This document shows positions 54,073 to 64,000 of a DNA stretch of 64,000 nucleotides, one piece after another. This DNA comes from Podaxis mareebaensis. Taxonomy: Eukaryota > Basidiomycota > Agaricomycetes > Agaricales > Agaricaceae. The position numbers were made by a program, and so were the translations under genes. Every line of letters begins with the position of its first letter. Positions within the stretch are counted from its first letter, which is position 1. A model generated the notes under the pieces. The model ran no database searches and was not told the origin of the DNA. It saw only the letters and a program-made list of their open reading frames with translations. Where the stretch lies: positions 186,001 through 250,000 of the forward strand of contig JAEUWP010000366.1 of assembly GCA_018524725.1 (NCBI GenBank), given 5' to 3'.

Positions 54073-57000
54073 ATGGACAACCCGCCGACTACAAATATCC
54101 ATACCATTGTCAAGGCTCAAATTGTCTTCTTGCTCTCGACGCTCACGGAGGAGAACTTCGAGAGAAATCAACTTGAAATACGCTCGGTATGTCTAATCCC
54201 TATCAATTAGAACGCAAAATCCGTTTCTAACTGCGGATGCATTACCCACAGCTTTCTGAGCAGCACGGCGTAGAAACATATCTACACTTCATACGCCGCC
54301 TCATCGTTCATTCCCAGCAGCGCCTGACCTCATCTGGTTCCGCATTTGGGGGAACGGACGCTCTCACCTTCCGGCTTCTTGTTTCAGAATCCCAGCGCAT
54401 CGGTCGAGACCCGATCCTCGCAGACCGTTTCCGCGAAGGAATTGACAGAGGGGAAGGAGACATTTTCCGCCATTTTGACCTCGTTCGATTCGTGGATCGC
54501 GTGGGGTTGCGCCCGCTGGAACGTCTCATCCTCGCGTCATCATTTGTTTCCACCCCTACCCGAAAAGAACTCGCCAACCAGGCCGCCAGTATCATCCGTC
54601 TCGAGTTTGAAAGCGCTGTCCTTGCCCTTTGTCACACCCCCTCCTTCGAGAACGCAGACTTGAATCTCAGCCAGCTGGCAAAAGTTATGGCCAACGTCCT
54701 CTCTGATCCTCCCTCTGACGCACCTGTTTTGGATGCACAACAACGTCAAGCATTTATCCTCGCCGCACAGACGAAATATGGAAAGGATGCCATATCCCCT
54801 ATTCTCCGCCGTATTTTCGCCCATTTCAGGTACTTTTACTTCTGATCCTCTTTTCCTCGCACACTGGGTGTTGACACTACTTCTCAGTCTTCCTCCCGGC
54901 ACGTCTCTCGTCCAAGTGTTAATACAGCTCGGCCCTGATATCACCAGTGATCCCGAACTTGTGCGTGCATTGTTGGAGCGATTTGGGATCACCGAACAAA
55001 ACCCACCACGCGAGGCTCAAGTTATTGAGATAATTTCGACCTTGGGAAGATTGGCTGTGGAGGGCACTCCGTTGTGCGATGTTGGAGCCCTCATTCGTAC
55101 TCTTGCGAGTTTTGTAAGTGTTGGTGTTATCCATCATGTTGGGTTCATCTGAACGGAACTTCGGTGCAGCATGTCAAACTCAATTGGGCAGGTGTTATTA
55201 AATCTTTTGACTGGCCGGACCGACACGGTGTGGATACAGCAACTCTGAAACTTTTAATCTCTATTCTCCTCAATGCACCCCGGGATGCTGAGCCTCACGC
55301 TGTGACTGGGTTCTGGGAGACGTGGAATAATCCCCTTTACCAATTGCGTCTCCTCGATGCCCTGCTTTCTCTACCCTCAGATACCTTCAACTTTGTTAGT
55401 CTCCCTGGTCGTAGGATTGTTACCGTCGAAGATGTCACCATCGCGAGCCCCACTATCAGAGCACTTGCGGCCAACGTCCAGAGTCATACCTGGAATTCTC
55501 TCGAATTGTTCCAGGTGTTGGTACGTCTTGCCGGTTCGGATTCTGTGGAGATACGTGCCTGCGTTCGTGAAATGCTAGACAAGGCGATCAAGATCAGCGC
55601 AGAGCTGGTTCACATGGGTTTACTACAGGTTCCAGTATGTTCATGCGTGCAGTTGTGCCGGGATTTGCAGAGCTGAATCTTCCAATACAGGACCCTAAAT
55701 GGAATGACATCCGGCTCGAATACTCACGCAAGCTACTCTCTATGTTCCTCGCCGGTCATCCCAACCATCAACTAGTTTTCATGAGGATCTGGCAAATCGA
55801 ACCAAACTACCTCACTACCGCCTTTCGTGACTTCTATGACGAGAATAATCTGAACATCACTCGCATTTTGGATGTTGCCCAGGATCTGAAGGTAAGTTGT
55901 TTCGTTTCTGAAACCAAAACTCATTCGAACGTTTACAAGTTCTTACAGATTCTGGAAGCTCTCCTTGAGGTTCGCCCATTTACGTTCGCTCTTGATGTTG
56001 CCGCCCTGGCCTCGCGACGCGAATACTTGAACTTGGATAAATGGCTACAGGACCACGTCAATCGTTATGGCGGAGAATTTTTGCATTCAGTCATTGCTTT
56101 CTTGGAGGCGAAGATGGAGAGCGAGAAAGCTTGTCGTCTTTCAGAGACCCCTGTCGAAAGCAGGACCATGGCTCTAAATGCTCATACCGTCACCATCATC
56201 CTAAGGGTCTTGAGGAGCAGGTTAGCAGATCTGCAAATCGTAACGTATAAGTAATGCTAACCTTACTTTGCAACAGCACCGAGCATATGCTGGAAGGCGA
56301 CGTTGAGGCTTGTCTGGAAGTGCGCAACGCGTGCCTGCAAATTCATCCACGACTCATGAACTTGATGCCCGGTGCTGAGACTGAGCCTGGTTTCGCGGTG
56401 ATGAATTATCCGGCAGACATTGAAGCTGAAGTTGACAACATCTACAAGCAGATGTATGACACTGCTACATCCATTGACGATGTTATCAACATGCTCCAAC
56501 GCTTCAAGGCTTCCAACAATCCCCGAGACCATGAGCTCTTCTCCTGCATGCTTCACTTCCTTTTCGACGAATATAGATTCTTCCAATCGGACTACCCCAC
56601 CCGCGAACTAGCCCTTACCGCCTACCTCTTCGGCTCCCTTATCCGCCATCAGCTCATTGACTATATCCCCCTTGGTATTGCTATCCGTTACATCCTAGAT
56701 GCCCTCAATTGTCCTCCCCACACCAACCTATTCAAATTCGGCATGCAAGCCTTGAATCGGTTCGAGTTCCGCCTGGTAGAATGGAGACCGTTATGTGAGG
56801 CTTTGCTCCAGATCCCTCACTTTGTTGAAGCTCGTCCCGACCTTGCGGCTAACATCCAACATATCCTCGCCGCCGGTGGTGCCTCCGACAACAGAGACTT
56901 ACAAAACATGACCTTGGTTCCGTCCAACGGACCTCCTCCCGAACCCTCCCCCATCTTCACCGCCATCCGACCCGACGATGTTGATGAAGAAATTACCACA

Positions 57001-60000
57001 CCTCCCGAGGAAATTTCCGATAAAATTCTATTCATCGTCAACAACCTCGCTCCCAGCAACTTCGACGCCAAGATCGAGGAAATGCGCGAGCAGTTTGTGG
57101 ATGAATATTCTCGTTGGTTCGCGCATTATCTTGTTGATCAACGTGTTAGCTCCGAACCAAACAATCACTCTCTCTACCTCCGCTTCCTCGATTCCCTCGA
57201 CCGCAAAGAACTCTCCCGCTATGTCCTTCATGAAACATTTGTCAAGGCTCAGGCTATGTTAAATGCTGAGCGGACCCTTCAATCTGGCCCTGATCGTAAC
57301 ATCCTCAAGAACGTCGGCTCCTGGCTCGGAACCATTACTCTAGCTCGAGACCAGCCAATCAAGCACAGAAATTTGTCGTTCAAGGACCTGTTAATCGAGG
57401 GTTACGCGAATAGTCGCTTGATCGTTGCTATCCCCTTTGTTTGCAAAACCCTCGAGCCCTGCGCCCGTTCCAAAGTTTTCAGGCCGCCCAATCCCTGGTT
57501 GATGGCTGTTATCAGTCTTTTGGCCGAACTATACCACCATGCCGAGCTCAAGCTGAATCTCAAATTCGAGATTGAAGTCTTGTGCAAGGCTTTAGACATC
57601 AATTTAGATGCTATTGAGGCAACGCGGATCATCCGCTCGCGTCCACCGGAGGGCTTGCCCGGCTTCGATGATAATTTGGCATCAGGCGGAATGGGTGATG
57701 GTATAGTGCAGGATGGTATGATGCTTGGACCCCAGAGCGATAATCAGCGTGCTGTCAACAACCATATCGAGGCCATTTTGTCCGCACTTGCTCTGCAAGT
57801 TCATATCAACCCCCAGCTCAGCCCTCTCAATGTCAACCAGACCTTCAAGCGGGCTGTGCAGCTTGCCGTCGATCAATCCGTTCGCGACGTACGTTGAATT
57901 TTCTCTTTAGGCTAAACAATTCTCATTTTCTGTTAGATCATTGTACCAGTTGTTGAACGCTCTGTCACCATTGCCGGGATCTCTACGCGGGAGCTGGTGA
58001 TCAAAGACTATGCAACTGAGCCTAACGAGGACAAGCTGAAGAAAGCTGGGCATCTTATGGCTCAAAAGCTTGCTGGAAGCCTAGCATTAGTCACTTGCAA
58101 AGAACCGATGAGAACCAATCTCACTACTCATCTTCGCCATTTCCTCAATAGCCATGGATTCACTGAGGTGCGTGGAATTCATATCCATGTGCCTTGTACT
58201 CATGACCTTTTCTAGCAATTGGTGCCAGAACAAGTTATTCTTTTGTTAATGCAAGACAATTTGGACATTGCATGTGCAGCTATTGAGAAGGTAGCAATGG
58301 AGCGAGCCGTTGCAGACGTCGAGGAGAACCTAGCCGCTTCAATTGAGAGCCGAAGGCGTCATCGCGAAACCCGCAATCCAGGCCCCTACTTTGATCCGAA
58401 TACGCCTCATCCGAGCTTCGCTCTCGGCCTTCCTGATCCTCTTCGCATTAAACCTGGCGGTGTCCAGCCTATCCAAGCCGCTGTTTATGAGGACTTTGGT
58501 ATGTTGATGATCCTTTTGGTTCGTTCACCGCGTTGAATTTCGCCCGTAGCGGTCCAAATCAGGCGTAATGTTAGTCGGCCAAGCTCTGCCAACTCCTTCG
58601 CATACAGTAACCAATCGCCCGGCCTTGATCATGATGTTGCCGACCAAAGCATGCACAGTCACCAGGAGATCATGGAACGTTTCCAGGTTCTGACTCGTGA
58701 TCTTGAGGCTATCATGGTACAGCTCCCTACACAGAGTCTTACTACCTTGCCGCCTAGTCACGATGTTCGCCATTTGGTTCGCCAAATTTTGTATCTTGCG
58801 GTCGAGGCCGCTGACCGACACCACACCCCCCTCATGATGTCACAAGCAATCGTTCGGAAGCTGTACAATACCCCATCTCAGCTTGGAAGAGAGGTTTATG
58901 TTGCACTTTTGGATCAATTGTGTCATTCCTTCGAAGATGTTGCGAAGGAGGCCATTGAATGGTTGTTGTATGCCAATGATGAGGTGCGTATGTTCCTTCA
59001 GCTCATTCGACAAAAGTATCAATCATATTCTTCAAATAGCGTAAATTCAATGTCCCGGTTACTGTTACTTTATTGAGGAGCGGCCTCATCAGTCTCAGCA
59101 TCACAGATCAACAACTTGCTAAGTCCATTGGCACGGATCCTCGCCCGAACCTCCTGACTTACGCCGCCGGCCTGATTCGTGAATCCTTGACCGCCGATCC
59201 CCCCGTGGCTACCCAGAACCAATTTGCTTTTACAATTGACGCTCTCGAACAAGCTTTTAAGGTCGGAAAGACGAATGACGAGTACGTTGATATTACTTTA
59301 TATATATTGCATGGACAAGTGTTCTAAACGGTGAAATAGTGTCGTCCGTCGGCTTCTTGATGATCTTCGCGGTGTGAGACATGCCCCTCCCCCGGTAGAT
59401 GTCGCCTCCCGCCAGCCTTCCACAAAGCCTGAGACGGAGCAATTACGCGAAAAACTTTACATCTGGTTCCAGCAATGGGTCAACATCTTTCAGCGTTCTC
59501 ACTCTCCCGAAAAGAGCTTCGTGCCTTTCATCACTCAACTCACTAAACAGGGCATTCTCAAAGTTGAGGACATGTCTTCACTCTTTTTCAGAGTCTGTGC
59601 AGAGGCTAGCGTTAACAGCTATGTCAAATGTGTTGCTTCGAACGACTTTGCATATGCCTTTCAGGCTTTGGATGCCATGTCGAGGCTCATTGTATACATC
59701 ATCAAGTATCATGGTGACGCATCAGGAGTCAATAACGACCAAGCCAAAGTCCATTACTTGACAAAGATTTTGTCCATCTTTGTCCTTGTATTGGCCAACT
59801 TACACGAGGAACAGGGCCCCGCGTTCCAACAGAAACCTTTCTTCAGGTTTTTCTCAAGCCTTGTCAATGACCTACACTCCATCGAGAACCATCTCGGCCC
59901 CGTCTACTTCCACCTGCTGGTCGCTATTAGTGATACCTATAGCTCCCTTCAGCCCACATACTTCCCAGGATTCGCGTTTTCCTGGATGTGCCTCATCTCC

Positions 60001-61127
60001 CATAGACTCTTCATGCCCAAACTCTTGATGTCAGAGAATCGCGAGGTACGTGATCCTTCCTAAGGGTTTGTAACGCATATATTGACCAATGTCTAGGGCT
60101 GGTCCGCTTTCCACAAGCTTCTGGTCTCCCTCTTCAAATTCCTCGCTCCGTTCCTGAAAGACGCTGACTTGCAGAATGCTGCTAAGGACCTATACCGTGG
60201 CGCGTTGCGCCTTCTTCTCGTCCTCCTCCACGATTTCCCCGAGTTCTTGAGCGAATACTACTTTACCTTGTGCGATGTCATTCCCCAGCGTTGCATTCAG
60301 TTGCGAAACATCATTCTCAGCGCCTTCCCTCCCGCCATTGTTCTTCCCGACCCTAACCTCCGCAACCAAAAATTCGAAACCATTTCCGATATGGGACCCA
60401 TCCCACCTATCCTTTCCGACTTTAGCTCCGGTCTCAAGGGCGGCGAGTTGCGGTCCTCCTTGGAACAATACTTGCTGGGCCGCGGCTCTGCTTCCTTCCT
60501 GGCCTCGCTCAAAGATCGCCTCAAGCTCCCTGGAGTCCCTGAGGGTGCAACCGAAACCTATAACCTTTCCTCGATCAACTCTCTTGTGATGTTCATCGGC
60601 GTTTCATCCGTTGCACAAGCCAAGGCGCGAAGTGGATCTTCTCTGTTTGTTGCTAGCGACCCTGGAGTTGTGGCCTTGCAGTATCTCGCTAGCAACCTCG
60701 ATGATGAAGGTAGGCTTTCAGTCTGTCTTTCAAGTATTCAGACTAACCTGTCTGCTTGCAGGCAAACATCACCTCCTGAGCTCAATGGCTTTGCATTTGC
60801 GCTACCCGAACGCTCATACCCACTGGTTTAGTTCCCTCATGCTCCATCTCTTCTTGGAGGTGAAGGACGATCGCTTCCGAGAGATCATGACCAAGGTCCT
60901 CCTCGAGCGCTTCATTGTTCATCGACCACACCCTTGGGGAGCTTTAGTCACCTTCATTGAGTTGCTCCGCAACCCGAAGTATGAATTCTGGACCAAAGAG
61001 TTCATCCGTGTTGCCCCTGAAGTGACTGTTCTGCTCGATAGTGTGCGTCATAACTTATCATGAACATCCGCTACCTTGGCCGTGACGCGAGATGTTGCAG
61101 GTTGCAGAATCCATATTCCAACAGTAG
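54073..61127 (+). CDS. NOT1: CCR4-NOT complex scaffold subunit Not1 (Cdc39/CNOT1)
   Basis: Central scaffold of the CCR4-NOT mRNA deadenylase complex. The ATG at 54073 starts MDNPPTTNIHTIVKAQIVFL, then EENFERNQLEIRSLSEQHGV, the conserved N-terminal HEAT start. Helical regions follow, with IKSFDWPDRHGVDTATLKLL. The largest single exon (about 56275-57892) covers the MIF4G-like Caf1-binding region (MLQRFKASNNPRDHELFSCM, PLGIAIRYILDAL) and continues into helical repeats. The DUF3819 Caf40-binding region is around 57930-58900. The Not1 C-terminal domain holds FEFPEFLSEYYFTLCDVIP-like and ILPDPNLRNQKFETISDM-like sequence, then GKHHLLSSMALHLRYPNAHT. The stop in the obvious frame (61061) lies inside an intron; splicing gtgcgt...ttgcag adds VAESIFQQ and a stop at 61125-61127. 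About 2,070 residues, normal size, about 18 introns. Confidence 0.93.
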
Positions 61128-61277
61128 ATTTCTCTTGTCGTTATAATTGCTATCTTCTCGCACATATCTGTCATGTCCTATCTGGGTTTTACCACACCGC
61201 ATACTGTATTGTAACAACGTGTATGACAATTTACTCGACGCAATTACTCCCCAGACTGTATGTACTTGAGTACAGAA
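61128..61277. other. Convergent 3' region, Not1 / S9 peptidase
   Basis: The 150 bp between two converging stop codons. AT-rich with cacatatct and tgtaacaacgtg words; it must contain both poly(A) regions. Confidence 0.5.
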
Positions 61278-64000
61278 TCAGAGGTTCTTGGACCACGAAA
61301 ATGCTTCATTCCATGTCCAGCGGGAGCCCCAAACCCTGCCAGTGTAGTGAGTGGTCATTGCCTCCCATCAAAAAATGATTATAGCTCACCCTGCCCCTGA
61401 TACTCCGGCTGCTCCTAGTTCGTCTGTTGTGGGCTCAAGGATTACCCATGAAGGTGCGGTAATCCCTGTTCTTACTGGAAATAGCCGCGCTGCTCGTTCC
61501 AGAGCCCCTCCGCTCTCACCGATGATGAGCATCATCAAGGCCTCATGTGAGGTCGGATGGGGGTGTAGAAGGATAAACCCTTCAGAACTATGGTCAGCAC
61601 CCGAGCCCCAACTCAACCATGTCTTGCAGTTAAACTACCTGCATCGGAGTCCGTCTCGAAAAGACGGCCATTCAGAGTCAGTCGCCCACCTCTCAGGCCC
61701 AGTGGAGTCTTGTTTTCTCCTAGGATACGCTGGACGAGGGGATTATCCAGACGTCCCATCACAACGAAGTTGTGTCTCGGCCACTTGACATGTGCTGGAG
61801 TGATGATTTCATTGTCATAAACTATATCCGCATCTAGACGATGGTATATGTGAAGATCGTGTGCGAGACGGATCCCCACGGACAAGAAATTTTTGGGCAG
61901 GTGTGCAGGCTCGGAACTGGGTAGAATGAAAGTAATTGGACCTTTGGTGGAGAGGAATGACTGGAGTCGGGTTGGGGGCGAAGGTTCGATAGCCGGTTCT
62001 GCGGTCAACATCTGCGAAAGATTAGGTGAGGTTGAAAAGGCACAAATTTGCGTACTGTCCATTGTTGGGACGAAGAGTCTCTCTCGAAGCGAAGAGCAGA
62101 TTTTGGAATTGTGAGGTTGAGCGAGATCTCGTCACCGTCAATACGCAGGATGGTATATGAACCATCGATTCGCAGACTGGAGAATCTCTTGACATTGGTT
62201 GTCCGCACCCCAAGAATTTTGGTGGTTGAGGGAACTACAGTAAGTCTGGCTAACCTGAACAAAAAATGAGACCTGGTCGATTGAAACCCCATTAAATGTG
62301 ATCATACCTCCCGGGACAATTTACCTCTTCGATCTTCCAGCCATTCAAGGACCCACTTTCTTCTGGCCTAAAAACTGTTAGAGTGAAAGGTGAGAGAGGC
62401 TTTGACCCATTGATTCCCGTGTGCTTCTGCGTATGCTGTTCAATGAACTCTTGTACCTGATCGTTATTGAGAACTGTAGGGTACCAGTGCCCTTGTCCCT
62501 TGTCCTCTCTCATCCTATGAAACTGGAGTTGAGATATGAAAGTTGATGGACGGAATGAGGAATCATACGTGATATTAGAGGCAACTCCATGGATCAGAGA
62601 CCATGTCTTTACAACGCTAAAGGATTCTCTGCTGTGCCACACAGGCACATTGTCATCATCTCCCCTATTGAGAAAATAATTAATCCGGCAAACGCCACGA
62701 CTAACTATATCAAACGAACCCATGGATAATTAGCACAGGCTTGTCCATAACGTTCGTCAAGAATAGGTCATTGTCGTCCGGAGTCAGTGATGATTCCAGT
62801 ATAGCACGTAGCATAGGGTCGATGGAGTGCGCAGATCTACAGTTCAATCATACATTCATTACAAGCCACCAATCAAAAGAACGAAATCGCACATGAGAAC
62901 GCCACTTCCGTCAGTTCTTAATCATGATTGAAGGAGAAATGATAGTCTCACCTTGACATAGTTAATGGTACGTATGCTTGTGATTTAATGTATCCAGCGG
63001 CGGGTACGATGGCTAAAACCCTATCGGGGAACCGAGAACCAAGGTACCAGGTTCCCTGTCCTCCATTAGAATGCCCCAAAAGAATCACAGGTGTTCCAAC
63101 TATAAAGGCAAATTCTTTCCAAGAAGACCGCCTGAGAATCTCAGCTAGTGCATCAACGCAGTTCCACGCATCTTCAGCACTTGGTCCGTGCCAATCCAGT
63201 CCCTGGTTGCGGAATTAATAGACCAGGATTTAGTTACGTCAAAAGATGGCTCACCCAAGACGTACGGCCAGTCGGCAGGATGGTCCAGCCGGAATTGCTC
63301 GGCGGTAATGATTGAGCCCAGAAGGCTTGATCGATGATATCCACCCCAGCACCATCTGAAGTATTTAATCAGTGACACCCATCAAGAGGAAGCATGGGGT
63401 TGATTCACGTAGCGCTAAAATCGGTGGATGGTTTATTTGAGGCCGATTGATTGGAGGAATGGCCAAAAATGCGGTAGGCATCGTGTCGCCAAAGAAATAC
63501 GTTGCTTTCAGAGCTACACGCTCATGCGACATTACACCACTACGCTGAACGATTGGGATGGATAAAGTTATACGGTGCTCCTGGCCGGATTCACGAGCCA
63601 AAGTGATCATGACCTCGAGTTCATTGCCATAGAATGGCTCATCTTGTGTGAGAATGAACGGCGCAATACGCAGCTGTGAAGGTGCTATTCTTGTTGGATG
63701 CTTTAATTGGACTTGTATTTCCTAGGAAACAAAGTAAATTCATGTACGTCCAAGCATTATTAAGACATTTGTGTGCGTACCGGACGTTTAGATGTGATGT
63801 GAGTGATAGTCCACCAGTCTCCAACGCTCCTAAACGCTATCCCCATTGCTTCACCAAATGCACGGCCATCAACGAAATCACACAAAACGTCCTGGGATGG
63901 TTCATGCTTTACGACCTGTTGTATGCGTTCGATTTCTACGGATAGGCCAATCACTTGGGTCGGAACCTCCGTGCCATTTCTTCGTGGGTCGCCGAAGAGC
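61278..64000 (-). CDS. Prolyl oligopeptidase (S9)-like alpha/beta hydrolase, 5' end cut off
   Basis: Large serine hydrolase related to the S9 prolyl oligopeptidase family. The reading frame is open at the right edge of the window, so the N-terminus lies beyond base 64000. Visible parts in order: LSVEIERIQQVVKHEPSQDV, YGNELEVMITLARESGQEHR, LKATYFFGDTMPTAFLAIPP, ILALRGAGVDIIDQAFW, WGLDWHGPSAEDAWNCVDAL and the nucleophile elbow LLGHSNGGQGTWYLG (Ser near 63070). An Asp candidate is in VLIIHGGDDDNVPVWHSRE, formed by splicing near 62655. The C-terminal part is hydrophilic, with AHVKWPRHNFVVMGRLDNP and a Leu/Pro-rich end. A last short exon adds VWGSRWTWNEAFSWSKNL, stop at 61278. At least ten introns. 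The catalytic His is not assigned. Substrate unknown; fungal relatives are often secreted, but no signal peptide can be judged here. Confidence 0.8.

Noticed and set aside
1..64000. CRISPR arrays, insertion sequences, tRNA genes, viral insertions
   Set aside because: No repeat-spacer pattern, terminal repeats with transposase, cloverleaf or viral gene was seen on reading either strand.

Overview
The window is nuclear DNA of a filamentous basidiomycete, most likely a mushroom-forming Agaricomycete. The evidence is about 25 closely packed protein genes on both strands, nearly all broken by short (about 45-80 nt) GT-AG introns, intergenic gaps of 50-900 bp, and a gene set with a fungal tetraspanin, a Bmt2 rRNA methyltransferase, an Hrq1 helicase and a GPI-type GH13 enzyme. 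I see no tRNA or rRNA gene, transposon, CRISPR array, virus or secondary-metabolite cluster. CDS coordinates run from start to stop codon and include introns; splice sites were read by eye from consensus signals and reading-frame continuity.

Layout. 1-8.5 kb: a ZUP1/Mug105-type C78 ubiquitin peptidase (minus, cut by the window edge) diverges from the 20S proteasome alpha-4 gene (plus), followed by the Gea/GBF1 Arf exchange factor. 8.7-14.5 kb (minus): a cytochrome b561 protein, an atypical extended SDR and 3-hydroxyisobutyrate dehydrogenase. 15.1-20.5 kb (plus): an arrestin-like protein and the Scy1-type pseudokinase. 20.6-27.5 kb: the Hrq1 helicase (minus), a small putative mitochondrial protein and an unknown multi-pass membrane protein (plus). 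27.6-38.8 kb (minus): FACT subunit Spt16, a calcineurin-like phosphoesterase, RNA polymerase III subunit Rpc82 and an acidic, probably nuclear protein of unknown function. 38.9-44.9 kb: an unknown small membrane protein (plus), then a 5'-nucleotidase-family protein, Bmt2 and a tetraspanin (minus). 45.8-48.7 kb: coactivator MBF1 (plus) converging on gamma-tubulin (minus). 49-53.7 kb: a GPI-type GH13 alpha-glucan enzyme (minus) diverging from an MFS sugar transporter (plus). 54-61.1 kb: the CCR4-NOT scaffold Not1 (plus). 61.3-64 kb: an S9-like alpha/beta hydrolase (minus, cut by the window edge).

Most genes are housekeeping: protein turnover, vesicle traffic, transcription (Spt16, Rpc82, MBF1), mRNA decay (Not1), rRNA modification, DNA repair and the cytoskeleton. 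The only pair suggesting a local functional unit is the GPI-type GH13 enzyme and the sugar transporter, which share a 515-bp promoter with two adjacent CreA/Mig1-type sites. The GH13 enzyme lacks both active-site histidines of true alpha-amylases, as in Agt-type cell-wall glucanotransferases.

The most unusual signal is in gene structure rather than gene content. Several reading frames and conserved motifs are restored only if very small internal exons are spliced in: 2 nt in MBF1, 7 nt in the GH13 gene, 12 nt in the sugar transporter, 12 nt (ambiguous) in cytochrome b561 and 21 nt in Gea. There is also a GC-AG intron in the dehydrogenase gene and a run of genes ending in very short last exons. 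I found no clearly new multi-gene system.
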